A stretch of DNA of 64,000 nt from Maea johnstoni. Taxonomy: Eukaryota > Annelida > Polychaeta > Spionida > Magelonidae. The stretch spans positions 11,031,917-11,095,916 of the forward strand of contig OZ012695.1 in NCBI GenBank assembly GCA_963942565.1. The letters run 5' to 3'. Positions 25,954 through 38,685 of the stretch are shown one piece after another. The notes under the pieces are model-generated. The model did not search any database and had not been told where the DNA came from. It saw nothing but the letters and a program-made list of their open reading frames with translations. Each line of letters starts with the position of its first letter. Position 1 is the first letter of the stretch. The translations under genes and the position numbers were made by a program.

Positions 25954-28900
25954 TTAGTGTGAAAATTCTGGGTCATCATATTTCAACTAGCACCTTTATT
26001 TCATCTACGTCTTAACTATGTCCAAGTTTGTAATCTTTTCAATGTACTATATGTTATATTCCATTATACAAGGATGTGGACTTTTCCTGTCCATAATAAA
26101 TTGAGCTCCCTACAAAAATTCATCATGTTGTCTACCGAAAATAAATTGAATAACTTCGCATCCTTTATATAATCTTTAACCCTGAAATTCTCTCAAAACA
26201 TCAAGGGATTGTATACAGTATTTGATAGAAGCTTCCTGAAGCTTAGTTATCAAGCGGCCCTACAGTATACTCGTATGTTATACTAAAACATCAGTAATTC
26301 CAATCATCTTCAATAATCTCTTGTTTCTGTCAAAACACCTATCTCTGATTATACTGAGAGAAAAATATTCTTTGGGGTCGGCCAAAAGCTTTATTATGTA
26401 TGAAAGTTTTATATGAAAGTTTGTTTTGGCTCTCAGCCATCGTGGAGCATCACACAATAGCTAAATGTCATTGTCACATTCTAGGTACACGCGCAATGCA
26501 GTAACTTTCTCTTCGATAATAGCAAAATATAGGACTTTCTCTGATTTAATCTATTAAAAGCTTTATTCGCGATCGTCCTAAAGTCTTTTCTTAAACTTGC
26601 AAAACAATGACATAATTGATTAAACAACATGCTGGCAACCTTCATGCATGCCATATCCCATATCATGTCTGTAGTTATCCAAACTAACCTGGCCGTTAAG
26701 TGATAAATTGTTAATGCGAGTATTTGCAAACATAGAATCAAGAAAAAGGTCAGTTAGAACTCTGCTTGCAGCTCTTCGTCAAATATCGCACTTCAGGTTT
26801 TCTCCAATGTGGTCACAGCCCCCCCCCCCCCTTTTAGGTGTATAGTAAGTTAGATTGGTACTTGGGGCTAAAGTTTTGTAAAAATCCATTTTATATGCGT
26901 AGGCACTTCCTAAATTCAATTCAAGAAAGTAGTCTAATATTGACTTAAGAAACTATAAGTGTATTTCCATATTAATCCGTTTGTGTCAGACAGGGCTTTG
27001 AAACAAAACATGGCCCTTACCAAAAAGGAATTGCCATAGCACGGAATATAGTGAATCTTTATCTTCAACTAATAGAGTACATATGTTATCCACTTACAAA
27101 TAAAGTTGGCACTGTGTCATAAAAAAGCTTAGATGGAATTACGATTTCCATCACCATGTTTTAGAATACAATATCAACACAGCAGAAAGTAGTAACCGGC
27201 CCTTCAGACGCCATCAATGTGATAAAAGTCGTTTTGCTTAGTCATATTTTGGCACACACATTGAATTGAGAAATAGACACAAGCTCTTATCGGATACAAA
27301 AATGGTAGTTAATGTCTCATCGATGTCTTCGTTAAGTGCTATATGGTAATAAGACCAACCTGCACGTTTTACAAGCGTTTTATCCATATCGTATTGTCCA
27401 TGTATTGTCTTTTCTATGTGACGAACTTAAACATACATCGATATGCCTTCCTTAACAGAACATGATAAAGAAAGCTAGTGCCGGATTTGAAATATATCAT
27501 TCCTTATGCATAATACTCATTTGCATTTGCTTTTGTTTTATATATGTTTTGATAATTATGATTAAGACCATTGTCGCTGTAATAGTTTAAGTAATATCGG
27601 ATTCAGCAAGAGCCTCCGTCGGAGGATTGGTTTAAAGGTTGCATAGAATCAATAGAAATCCCCTCACAACCAGCAGTAACAAACTATAGAGGCTCCTCCT
27701 AGTGGAGACAGGCGCGAGAAAGGCTTGCGATCTGACCATTGCCTTTAACAGCCACAGCGATTACCCAAGCATATGGAATGCCATTCCTGAGAGAGAAATA
27801 GCTTTTTTTCTTCAAGGAAAAATAGCCTTTTAGTAGGAACGGCATTCGATACAACTATGCCTTTGCCACTCCTAAACATAGCACAGCAAGCGTTCTATGA
27901 AGCTGCCAGGAATTGTTCGTGTATCACTGGCCTGAGCAGATGACGCCGCCGTGGTTACCTCTGTTAATCCATACGGCAGAATTAAGACTCTCACACAGGC
28001 ATTAAATGTTACAACTATTTCCTGAAACTCGTAGACTTGTTCAGTCCTAGAGGGGAGTCCACTTTCCTATTACACTTATCGCCACGTGAAAATAATGGGT
28101 ATACTTGAAATCTGACACAAATACTGCCCACTGGATATCCAGCAGCAGTATTGAGATGTCGATTATCTGTAATACCACGTGATGTGCGGGGAGCTTTATG
28201 TGAGCAGTATGAGTCAGGAGGTACCACTTTCAAAATAAAGGTGTAGCCATGTATGTTTACTATTTTCTTTTATCGAGTTTTGTTTTTATATAAACAGATA
28301 GATTGATGAATAAATACTAGTAGATAGATAGATACATGCAGAGATAATGTGTTAGATAGATTGGTGGATTCGACATAGATCACCTGATAGACAGGTAGTC
28401 CATGGTTTTAACTCTAAACCTTTCAAGGAAGGGCGAGTTTAGTCTGACTGACTGTCTGAATGAATGAATGAATTAATGACGGCCTAAAGGCACATCGGCA
28501 CACAAAGGCATTTATTACCATAAAAAATACCTTAAAAGTAGTCCTCGGTTATTGTTGAAGAACAAAATATATCAATTCTAGGTAAAAGAAGAAAAAAGGA
28601 GAATTTTTAAGCAGGGCCTTCAGATTCAACGAGGACCAAGGGATCTTTTAAATGCATGATTCCGACACACATATCCACATACCCTCCTTGTTTTTTAAGG
28701 CGAGCAGGGTGCCACACCAGCGTAGGGTAGGTGGTAGCTCCTATTGCACACCAATAAGCAAGCCAAAAGGGTGTGCCCCTTGCGAGCCTGAAGCCAGCTG
28801 TGCTATTAGATGCAGTCTGTATAGATGGTTGTGAAGGTGATGGCAGACACACATTCCTTGTCATGGACGGATTCAACTGCATGTCTGAGACAGTGACAGT
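25954..28900. other. No gene seen
   Basis: Long stretch with only short open frames, a (C)13 run near 26820 and AGATAGAT-type short repeats near 28320. I recognise no family. Confidence 0.45.
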
Positions 28901-28904
28901 TACC

Positions 28905-29620
28905 TTTGAGACAGTGACCAAGGATTTTAAAAATATCAAAAGTATAGCTCCATCACTATTACCACTATACCAACATTTCAACAATCTTAAGTTGTTACAT
29001 AGAAGAACGGTGCACAACAAACTGCTATTTAAGATGGGAATATCAGAAACTGTCTTTTCTGAAAAACAGAAACAATTGAACATATTTATATTGAATGTGA
29101 TAAGGTATCAGAAGACTGGGTTAGCATGATTTATGATGCCCATTTCAAAATTTCAGATATGAAAACAATCTTTGAAGAAAACAACAATAGTCCAGTTAAA
29201 CAATTAATTATATGGAGAGTCAGAGATGTAATATATTCAAAGAGAAAAACAGGGAAAAGAATGACTCTAGGTGACCTTGAAAGGTGTTTACAGAAATATC
29301 TAAACAACAAGATTACATGAAATTATGATCAGAAATGGGGGCATTCTTGATCAAGTATGGAACACCTTTTTGATTGACCTTAGAGAAGACAGCAACACAA
29401 AAAATAGCTGGTACCTATAATGATATCATACCATACTCTATTGGTGCACCATTCATATATAGGCCATACTCAATTATCATACAGCATGGTGAAAATAACA
29501 AATGTCACTAGAGTAAGTGAACCATATTGTTGTATTGTTATCCATATGATGTCCTACAACTTGGTTTTCCTTTTTTATTGACATGACTATGGAGAAATAA
29601 AAATCCTGTTGCACACGTGT
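28905..29620 (+). mobile_element. L1/Tx1-type LINE 3' fragment
   Basis: The C-terminal part of an ORF2. HRRTVHNKLLFKMGISETVF, then (shifted frame) EKQKETIEHIYIEC-like text and DWVSMIYDAHFKISD, align in order with the zinc-knuckle region of the LINE at 5.8-9.8 kb (FTMGI...CGMC...EHMLLFC). It continues as KQLIIWRVRDVIYSKRKTGK and LGDLERCLQKYL to about 29320. The 3' UTR ends near GAGAAATAAAAATCCTG (about 29590-29606). It is 5'-truncated with at least one frame change. It is a different subfamily from the 5.8-kb copy. Confidence 0.75.
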
Positions 29621-32240
29621 GCAATTTGAAAAAGAAACTGCATGCCTAACCTCGCAATTTTCAGCGGGTCTCCTGACTTTCCAGTGATTCCCCTGTGCAC
29701 CGAGTCACCCTCTCATCCGCATCCGAAATTATTTCGAAAATACCTTAGAAATAATTTTTGAATTAACAGCATACTGAAGAGAGAATTTGCATTATGTTCT
29801 AAGTAACATTGCTTTTCAAAGAAAATTCAAAAGGAATATTTGAAGAGAAAGTAATATTCAAATGCTTGCAGCCTTTTACATTGAGGCAGGTATGAATAGG
29901 TTAATCTGCAAAAGAACAGAGGTTTCTAGGCTACAGAGCGTGGCTATTGTTAAAGCACCTATATCCCACTTACACGAGTTAGCACTATCTTCCTATTCTC
30001 AGAGAGTATTAGTTGAGCGGCAAATGAGTTTTATGATTTGCCGTTAGCACACCTCAGTAAATACATGGTTCACCGTAGCTCCTTATATAAAAGACTTTGT
30101 TTGTTTACTTGTCTGTTTGATTATTTCATTTATATCGCCCTTAGCAGGTCAGTATACACCTCAGCAATCGCTAATAAATCAAAGAGTGTCCTAGGTTTAC
30201 TTCGACGTAATCTAAAAGAGTGCCCACTATTGAACGCACCCCACGCCACACTGCAAGATTTGTGAGAAATAACTATAGATGGGAGAGTAGTGTGAGAGAG
30301 ATGCTATCTGGGCTAGGCTGGCTGAATCTCACAGAACGCAGAGACATGCATAGTGCCATTAGTGTACCACTGGTGGTATCCTGATCCAGCACATCAGATC
30401 TAGCCATGGCTACAAATTCAAACATATTAGTCCATACACAAGCAATTTCAATAACTCATCTTTCCCAAAACCAATCCCCGGCTGGAATGGGTTAAATTAC
30501 GGAACAGTCCACAGTGCCTCAGTAGATTTGTTGAAAGAGCGCCTTCAGCGCTTCCACTAGACTAAAGGAGCACGACGCGTCAGCGAGATTCTCCACTAGG
30601 AGATTATGCTGATTAATGGCCAAAATAGGGACAGAAACAAAATAGCCCGACGAGTTTTGAATGTATGGAGTGATGTTAGAGGTTAAAGAAACAGAAAAGG
30701 GGGGAAAATTATCTTCCTTCGTGCAAACCATTCTATGGGTTCTTTCGCTTCCAGGCGGACAATAGGTGGTCTTTCACACAGCCGCACATTTTACGACACT
30801 TAGGCAAACAATGTGATAACGATTGCTAGTTAGCCACGTGTTTACATTAAGCCATGGTCAAACACTAATTTTGACAGTAGTGGCCAGGGGATACGTTTAC
30901 ACATTTGTTCAGAGACGAGCGCAATTTTACAACTTGCCCAACCAAATGCTTGTTTTTGCCCTACGTTTTTCTGCATACTTCCTCGCTGTTTGAAGAACTA
31001 GCTGTCGCCGTTTAAACATTGGAACATTACCTAGTTTGGAGATATTTAGTGCAAAAGCATTCTACGGCTGGTTATTTAGGTGAAGTAATTGTCCTGAACT
31101 GGGCAAAGCTCGCAAGTCGCAATAAGTTCACTCTTGTTGCAGTGCCGAAAGAAAAATCGACATAATTTCCAATTATATTCCCAATGTCTCTGCTGACAAT
31201 TTCATTTGTCATCACCTAGAACAGAGTTTGCCTTTCGCAAAATGCTATAAATGCAGACTGAACGCAGACATTGGCCGTGTACCATTTTCACAACAAGGAT
31301 AACAAATTTATCACCAGCTCCCTTCCCAAGCCGCCACACAAAGTTTGAATTACCATAAGCACAACAAGCTCTTAGACCAGGGTTCTTGCAGCAGACATCC
31401 GAGAGAACCCTTCGTTAAACTTGATCTCAACTCAAATAAAGAAAGCAGCAAGGATTTCTCACTTGGACTCATATTGAATTTATATACCTAAATCCATCTT
31501 AATTAGTTCCTGTCATCTCATTTCCCAAAAATACACCATGTTGGCAGACAAAAATGAGCAAATAATGCTTTAAATACCAAAACACATTTTCAACGATCGT
31601 GCGACTATCAGTGGGCTCCATATTTATGCTCTGGTAAAGCGACCTCTAGCGGCGAAGTATGTAGTATGCCTACCAACGGTTGCCATGGCACAACGAGAGG
31701 AAAGCATTGTTAGGGATCCCAATACAGGATTAATATTAGGCTCCTAACAATGGGTGTTGTGAAATGCATTGTTAGAATCTCAATACAGTTCAATACCATA
31801 AACAAATTCACCAAGCGGCATCGAGATTCAGAGTGGATCTGATGATAAACCTTGATATTGTCTAATCGCCTCCAATTCTTTGGCTTTATAAATCTGTATT
31901 TCTCAAGAAGTTTAATGGTGCTATATCATCCACCAACTTTGGGCACAAAGATCAGCTCATCAGGGTCTAAATTTGCTGTGTAGAATGAAGGAAGGATTTT
32001 TTACATAGCTTTCAACAGTTAGGGTCATATCGCGGCGAGATAGAAACCCGAAACCGGGAAGAAATTCCCTTCTCTTCACAAAAAGTCTTCGCTGGATACC
32101 CCATCAGCGGCTTTGCCTTGTCGCTATATACACACGTGGCAGTGAGGAGGGCTGTTGATGGTGCTTCTTCAATTAAAAGACCAATTGGAACTACTCCTAA
32201 CGAGAAGGAAACTAAACTATTGAAAGCAAATTTAAAACAA
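29621..32240. other. No gene seen
   Basis: Only short open frames without recognisable motifs. A pyrimidine-rich tract ending in CAG (about 32245-32260) just downstream could be a splice acceptor for the open frame at 32275. Confidence 0.45.
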
Positions 32241-32274
32241 ATACTTTCTTTCCTTCAGTAAAGCCCCCGCTGCT

Positions 32275-32865
32275 ATGCCGGATGAGAACCCTTATGGCCC
32301 CTTAAGCCAGTTTATAGATCACGACGATGAAGGAAGGAGAAAACCGGTCCCAAGAGGAAGGGGTCGTAACCGTAAACAGAACAATGTGACCAAGCCAGGT
32401 CCGATCCCAGCTCAACCCCCCGCGACTAACGTTAAGGGTAATGGGCGGCGTACAAATCGCGACACGTCGCCAGTTGGACGAGTTGGTGATGGCAACAAAG
32501 AGACACAAAGCTGCGAGGGGAGCCAAGTGCATCAGAAAGACAGTGATATCTCTACCTCATGGTATGAGGAGGAGGACGAATCGACTGAGGAAACAGTGAA
32601 CCTGATTGGCGATACTCGTGACGGTAGTGACGATGCCGCGGGTGGCGAGGTGATACCAGATGATAGTGATCAATCGTATGGTGAGGACTACTGTGCAGGG
32701 ATGGAGTATACTTTCGACACTGGGGATAATGGCGAAATCCCGCAGGCGACCCCTGTTAACCCACGACAACAGGAGAGCAACAATGGAGGATGTAGAATCC
32801 GCCTTTGGACACAGAAACCGAGAAGCGATACGAATGATGACGATGATGACAACATGTCTGAGTAA
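32275..32865 (+). CDS. Open frame A: disordered, basic then acidic protein (196 aa), unknown
   Basis: I do not recognise this protein. It starts at an ATG with a weak Kozak context. A splice-acceptor-like sequence (CTTTCTTTCCTTCAG) ends 15 bp before it, so it could be a downstream exon. Residues about 20-70 are basic and proline/arginine-rich (RRKPVPRGRGRNRK). From about 85 it is acidic (WYEEEDESTEET, and DDDDDN near the end). This composition suggests a disordered nucleic-acid-binding or scaffold protein. It is the first of three open frames packed on one strand with gaps of 23 and 1 nt, upstream of a LINE ORF2. It might be an ORF1 of that LINE family, a host exon, or something else. Confidence 0.4.
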   Translation: MPDENPYGPLSQFIDHDDEGRRKPVPRGRGRNRKQNNVTKPGPIPAQPPATNVKGNGRRTNRDTSPVGRVGDGNKETQSCEGSQVHQKDSDISTSWYEEEDESTEETVNLIGDTRDGSDDAAGGEVIPDDSDQSYGEDYCAGMEYTFDTGDNGEIPQATPVNPRQQESNNGGCRIRLWTQKPRSDTNDDDDDNMSE

Positions 32866-32888
32866 TCTTCGCGGTCCCACAGCAAATA

Positions 32889-33425
32889 ATGTATATAAGT
32901 TATCTATGGTTGTTGATTTGTGTTAGTCAATTAATATCTAACCTCTGTTTTTGTTTTTGCGCTATACAGTGTCCATGGATGCGGCGTGCGAGTGTGAGTA
33001 CAATACATAGTATTTGCGATATGGAATATGTGTCTGTGGAATGCACTTGTTATCCCTATATGTCGAATATGCTTGGACGAGGAATAAGTACTCTATTCTG
33101 TCATAAACCAACCCTTATAGAAAGTGACACAACTCGTGGGGAATGTCATATATATAGCGATACTACTAGATTAAATAGCATGAATATGGACTGGTCAGAT
33201 GAAAATAAGTACAAACCATGTCAGAATATCAATACCCTGTACCTATGTACTATTTATAGGGGCAATATATTAGATTACCTGTTTATTTGTGTAACAGTCA
33301 GTGAACTCAAGTACACTAAAGGTCCTGTAAGACAACAGACTTTTGTGTACAATCATAACTTAATGGGACTGGCTACAACCAAGCCATGTAATAATAAGTG
33401 CCGTTCATGTAATACCTTTAGCTAG
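32889..33425 (+). CDS. Open frame B: cysteine-rich with a signal-like N-terminus (178 aa), unknown
   Basis: Not recognised. The N-terminus (YISYLWLLICVSQLISNLCF) is hydrophobic like a signal peptide or membrane anchor, and about one residue in ten is cysteine, ending in KPCNNKCRSCNTFS. This suggests an extracytoplasmic, disulfide-rich protein if it is expressed. It begins 23 nt after open frame A ends and stops one base before the ATG of open frame C (TAG T ATG), a spacing reminiscent of coupled termination-reinitiation. A pyrimidine tract plus CAG (about 32945-32969) inside it would also fit a splice acceptor, so the true N-terminus is uncertain. Confidence 0.35.
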   Translation: MYISYLWLLICVSQLISNLCFCFCAIQCPWMRRASVSTIHSICDMEYVSVECTCYPYMSNMLGRGISTLFCHKPTLIESDTTRGECHIYSDTTRLNSMNMDWSDENKYKPCQNINTLYLCTIYRGNILDYLFICVTVSELKYTKGPVRQQTFVYNHNLMGLATTKPCNNKCRSCNTFS

Positions 33426-33426
33426 T

Positions 33427-34119
33427 ATGGTGTGGCTACTATCAGACTGGAATCAACTTTCGCCAATAGAGGGTGTAACGAATGTACATAAGTTTACTAT
33501 ACACAATGACGAATATGTTATATGTCATAATGACAATGTAAGCGATGTCAATGGTATGTACCATAATGGATATTGCGGAAAACTGTATAATGTTGAATTT
33601 TCTCTAAATGAAAATATTTACAGATGTAGAGTATACCTTAAGCTCGCCGCATGTTCGACCCCTTGGGAGCACCCCCACCGGCAATCACGTGATGAGCTCA
33701 CCGGCACATCTAGCCTTGGACAATTGAGAGACGTTAGAGTATTGTGGATGCGTGCCACTGTGTCAAGTAGGTCCACACTCCTAGTAGTGTCGAACATACG
33801 GCGGACTTACGGTACTATGCGTAGGGCTACAACTAAGAGGTACTCCAGTATTTTGACTCGCGATCAAAAAATAATGTACAATGGATGCAGCAGGGATGCA
33901 CGGCCAGGTATTTATGAGTTGTATATGTATTACTGTAGTTGTCCAAATGAGCACTCCTACCAGTATATGACAGTGCGTCATGTTACAGTAATATCGGATC
34001 TCTCAATAATTTTAGAGATTGTTGAATTTGCGCACGGCCCTGAAGTGAGGCAGTGTTATATAATTCCCTATTTAATCCGACACACAGTTGGATTGACTTT
34101 GTCATCTTGGTATCCTTAA
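33427..34119 (+). CDS. Open frame C: unknown (230 aa)
   Basis: Not recognised. It begins with ATG one base after open frame B stops. The N-terminal half has TIHNDEYVICHNDNVSDVNG, the middle is arginine/serine-rich (about residues 85-145), and the C-terminal part has CSRDARPGIYELYMYYCSC with several tyrosines and cysteines. There is no domain I can name. It ends 143 bp before the first ATG of the LINE ORF2 at 34263. Three consecutive frames of 178-230 codons on one strand in this AT-rich context are unlikely by chance, which is the main evidence that the region was coding. Confidence 0.35.
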   Translation: MVWLLSDWNQLSPIEGVTNVHKFTIHNDEYVICHNDNVSDVNGMYHNGYCGKLYNVEFSLNENIYRCRVYLKLAACSTPWEHPHRQSRDELTGTSSLGQLRDVRVLWMRATVSSRSTLLVVSNIRRTYGTMRRATTKRYSSILTRDQKIMYNGCSRDARPGIYELYMYYCSCPNEHSYQYMTVRHVTVISDLSIILEIVEFAHGPEVRQCYIIPYLIRHTVGLTLSSWYP

Positions 34120-34262
34120 CTATAGTTTCAACATGAGCAAGGATTCCTTGTATGTAGTACACACAATGGATAGAAATAAAACTTATGCATTTCTATACCA
34201 AGCTTGCATTAGTTTATTGGATGGTTATTTAAGGTGTATGAGGTATTTTATCAAGAAACTAC

Positions 34263-37200
34263 ATGAAGAATAAGCCCAATAGCATTAGAATAGCCTGCTG
34301 GAATGCAAGAGGCTTTAAAAGCGCCATTCCCTATCTCAGGTTTTTGTGTAAAAAAGTAGATGTTCTAGCTATTTCGGAGCATTGGCTCCATGAGAATAGG
34401 TTAGGCTTGATGGAGGAAATATCAGAAGTAAATTTGCTACCTCGGATAATTACGGGACAACGGGAGGACAGGGTGGAGTAGCGATCATATGGAGGAAAAC
34501 CCTGGGGGGGGGGGGGGGTCCAAATTAGTGATTTCCTGCATGATAGATTGTGCGGGATTACATACAGACACAAAATGGCTCAGTACTGAATATTATCTCA
34601 ATATACCTCCCTGCACAGGGCTCCCCAGAAGATTATGCAGCCACTTTGGATGATCTGAGTGAGCTTATTAATACTAGGGAAATGGGATCAAGGACTTTCA
34701 TTTGTGGATATGCAAATGCGGATATGGGCAATTTAGGGGGTGACCTTCACTGAGAGGAAAGGCTTTCTACGAGTTCGTAGTTTGAGAGCAGTTAACCTAC
34801 TTCAACTATGCAAAGGGCCACTTCACACATACCAAGGACATAACGGGATTTCAACAATAGATTATATTATGATTCCTGCAGATTTCCTGAGTCAAGTTAA
34901 AAAGTGTGAGATAGCAGGTGAGGATCAGTTGAATTGCTCAGATCACTTCCCAATAATAATGGAAATAGACATCGGTACTATGCTCCCCACCACAGCTAAA
35001 GTAAAACCTGAGAGTAGTCCCAGATGGGGGAAAGTGTCCGTAGAAGACCGGAAGGTACTCTATACTGATTTAGTAGAAAAGAATATGCAAGACATACTCA
35101 CCTCAGCAGGGCAGATAAGGTCTAATGACGATATAGATACTATAATAGTTAAAATTGTACTTACCTTGATAAAAGCGGGCCGTTCTATACCGCCTTCCAG
35201 GTATAGACCTAACTTAAAACCATACTGGAGTAACGAACTAACAGACTTAAAGAACATTAAAGTTCTGAAGTACAGAGTGTGGGTCCTTGAGGGTAGACCG
35301 AGGGGCTACGAGTCAGTATCCTACCGAGAGCACAAAAGTGCAAAAAAGGATTTCGCACACGCTATAAGGAGGGTAAGCAAGGAGTATAAAAAAAGAAGAA
35401 ATGGTAGAATCTATTGAAAGTTGTAGTGCGGATAAGTCGGTCTTCTGGCAACATCTCAAAAAATGTAGAAACCCCACAGGGAGTAGAGTGCTTGCAATTA
35501 AGAACAAGGAAAAACAAGTAGTTTACGAAATAGAAGAAATCTTAAGAGTTTGGAAAAATCATTTTGCGGCGCTCAGTACCCCAAAGGATGACCCATTATA
35601 CGATAGAGAATACTTCGCTAGAATCAATAAAGAAGTTGATGGTTTTAATATAATGAATGATGGTTGTGCTTTTGTAGACACCCCTTTCAATACCTCTGAA
35701 GTGCAAAAGGCCGTGAATAAGCTTAAGAAAAACAAAGCCTGTGGTTATGATTGTATTAGCGCTGAGCACGTTCAATATGGTGGAGCCTTACTGATCATTA
35801 CTATTAATATTGTCTTTAATATGATTATGAAGTTAGAATATGTACCAATTAACTTTAGGCGTGGCACACAGATTCCTCTCTTTAAAGGGAAGAATCTGTG
35901 TAGCACGGATACTAATAACTATAGAGGAATTACTCTTCTAAGTACTTTTCGTAAAATATATGAGCTTTTAATATGGAGTAGATTGGAAACTTGGTGAAAA
36001 GAGAGAGGTGTGGTATCCCAATTACAGGGCGCCTGCCGTAAAGGACAATCGTGCGTGCACACCTCTCTCCTTCTACAAGAGACAGTGGCAAGCGCCTTGG
36101 AAACATATAGGCATGTTTTTGTGTCATATTTTGATGTTTCTAAGGCTTTTGACACTGTCTGGATAAATGGGCTGTTCTATAAGTTGTATAAAATTGGAAT
36201 TCGGGGCAAACTTTGGCGGATCATGTAAAGGACCTCTACTGAATTCTGTTGTAGAGTCCGTGTAGCGGGAAGATTTTCTGAATGGTACCCCATGTCTTGT
36301 GGGATCCATCAAGGTGGGACCCTCTCGTTAATCAAATATATTATCTTTAATTATGATGTGGTTCAAGAATTAGAGGATTCAAATTTGTGCTGCACAATAG
36401 GAACTATAAAAATTAGTCCCGCCAGCTATCCGGATGATTTAGCCACCGCGACTACGTCCAAAAATCGTACTGACAGAGTGCACCAAATAGTGCATGGGTT
36501 TGGCAATAGGTGGCGGTTTAAATTTAATGCCTCAAAGTCGGCATTGATGGTTTTTGGGGAGGGCATTAATTCAAATAGAAAGAACAAAGAACATAGAGTT
36601 TTCACTCTCGGTCGAGAAAGGGTTAAAGAAAAGGACACCTACGATCATGTAGGTGTAAAAATGAAGATCTTTGAAAGCGATACTACTAGAGTGGAGGAAA
36701 AAATTTCAAAGGGTCGAAAGATGTTAAATGCTTCAACTGGTCTGGGAGTTAGGAAGAATGGGTTAACTATGGGGACTTGCAATATAATTTTTTGGCAGGT
36801 TGTAGTCCCCACTGTTACTTTTGGGAGTGAAGTTTGGGTCAATACAGAGAGTGATAGTGAACAATTACTCACTTTTCAGGTATGCCGGACGCAGGGTGCA
36901 GAGGTTCCCTTATAGAACCCAGAGTATTAGTAGTTTTTACGGTCTAGGTTAGTTAAAACTGACCACATATATCAGGGTCAAGAAGCTTTTGTTTATTTTA
37001 ACCGTTTTGAAAATGGATCAGAATGCTATTATACGAAACACCCTTATTAGCAGACTAGGTACTTTTATCCAGAATAAAGAAGAAAGTAGAATAAACAAGT
37101 ACGGTAGTCCTATCTATGATATCCTAAATGTGGCAATTATTTTTGGTATTTATGAACTAGTTATAGATATGGCTTTGAACAATGCAAGGGTTATGTCTAA

Positions 37201-37751
37201 AAAAGCTTGGTCAACCTTAATATGGGACAGAGCCTGGAGGCTAGAAGACGCAAATTGGAGAGCGTCAAATGTTGTACAAAAGGACAATGACCTCCTAGTC
37301 AATGTTATGGGGGATACAAAGTACCTCACATGGTGGTTAATTAGTGACATGGACTATAGGTTGATAAATATGTGTGAAATTATGAGTAAAATACTGTGTC
37401 ATGCCAGTCTACTTAAAAGAGATGATTTTAGACTTAAAGGCTTATCTATGAGTTATAGAACCTGTATAATGTGCGAAATGTATTGTATTGAAGACATTGG
37501 GCACATGCATTATTACCCAATGTCCTTACTTTTGTCCAGAAAGAAATGAGATGTATGATACAATATATAGAGAATGTCCTAGTATGGAGAAGATTTTTGG
37601 AGAGACTCCAAGCCTTGTCCTTTACTATCTGTTAGGAAGGAGAGTGCAGGGTATAACTGACAATGAAATGATGTGTCTTTGGTGTATCTCCGGATATTTT
37701 ATCTGCAAGATGTATGAGAAAGCCATATCTACTAGAGTTGGGATTAGATAG
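34263..37751 (+). pseudogene. LINE ORF2 (endonuclease + RT), multiple frame changes and stops
   Basis: The endonuclease starts IRIACWNARGFKSAIPYLRF, with EHWL, FICGYANADMGNLGG and CSDHFPI (about 34938). RT blocks are KNKACGYDCISAEHVQYGG (about 35733), NNYRGITLLSTFRKIYE, YFDVSKAFDTVW (about 36130), CGIHQGGTLSL (about 36301) and YPDD at 36427-36438, where the usual YADD alanine is proline. The C-terminus has YGSPIYDILN, LTWWLISD and CIMC...DIGHM...CPYF. Frame changes lie near 34455-34485, 34510-34550 (around a G tract), 34735, 35400, 36915-36985 and 37500. In-frame stops lie at 35995-35997 (TGA) and 36226-36228 (TAA). The copy is dead. Confidence 0.85.
34505..34518. repeat. Poly(G) tract
   Basis: About 14 consecutive G inside the LINE endonuclease region. 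It coincides with a frame change, so slippage or sequencing error in the homopolymer is a likely cause. Confidence 0.9.
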
Positions 37752-37990
37752 AGTCCTTAAGCGCCGGACTGTCCTGATCCACCTTAAGTAGACTAGTATT
37801 GACTCAACCTTTGTTTACCCAAATTTGGACATCCTCTATGCATTGCCGCAAAGTTGTAAATTTATTGTGAGTGGTCTATAATTTCGTTTATATTATGATT
37901 TTATGTTTCCTTACTTTTGTGTTCTGATTATTGATGTATTTTTTATATCATGAGATATAGTCAATAAATACTACTACTACTACTACTATT

Positions 37991-38685
37991 CTAGACAAGG
38001 TGCTGATAGATCCCATTTCCCATCTGCACCCTGGGTACGTCACAGCTATATATAACGCTAATTGAACAAACGACCCATTTAAGATGTTCAATTATCAAAG
38101 CAGGCTAATTCCTCGTCCCTCTCTCCCTTCCATTATAAGGCAGCTGTTTTCTGGCCTTCGAGGCAGTTACTTAAACAGCCAACAAGGACCGCCTTGGCCA
38201 ATCGTATTAGGCATTCACATTCATCACTCCTCCTAGTATATGGAATTCACAATAGCCACAGTCATGTAAAATTCACAATTGTTTCTCTTCTGTGTTCCCC
38301 ATACCTTAGGAGTTACTTCTAATGTGACTCCTGTCTCAGGAGGCGTTGCGCCTGAACCGATGTTGAGCAACATAGGTATAAATACAATATCAGTAGTGTT
38401 AAGACCGAACCAAGTATGCGTCTGGGTGGAACCAAAATATAACAATCTATATGAAATTTTATTTGCGAGATAAAAAACGAGCTTTGCAGAATAATTGAAA
38501 AAAGAAAAAAATGTTCCAATAATACTGATTGTTATCAGACCCCCACATTTTGTGAGATGAATTAAACATTTGTAACGGCCCAGAAATGACTAACTATTGG
38601 TGATACCTTTTGTCCAACAAATTTGAAATGTATTCCAAGAAGGAATATCAATCATATCTCAACTGAAAATGTAGTTTCTGATGTA
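37991..38685. other. No feature seen
   Basis: Unique-looking DNA. Confidence 0.5.

Larger units (their letters stand above)
34263..37990 (+). mobile_element. Non-L1 LINE, broken copy with an (ACT)n 3' tail
   Basis: Endonuclease, reverse transcriptase and a zinc-knuckle C-terminus follow one another on the plus strand, then a ~240-bp 3' UTR ending GTCAATAAATACTACTACTA, a short triplet tail rather than poly(A). Such tails are known from CR1/L2- and RTE-like groups. I lean to the CR1/jockey-like side from GITLLSTFRKIYE and GIHQGG but cannot fix the clade. Remnants of the same family lie at 2738-4141 and 39122-40136. I saw no target-site duplication. The true 5' end may be upstream and could include open frames A-C. 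Confidence 0.8.

Noticed and set aside
26481-26741. Minus-strand frame of 86 codons
   Set aside because: No motif or neighbouring homology; its length is expected by chance over this much sequence.
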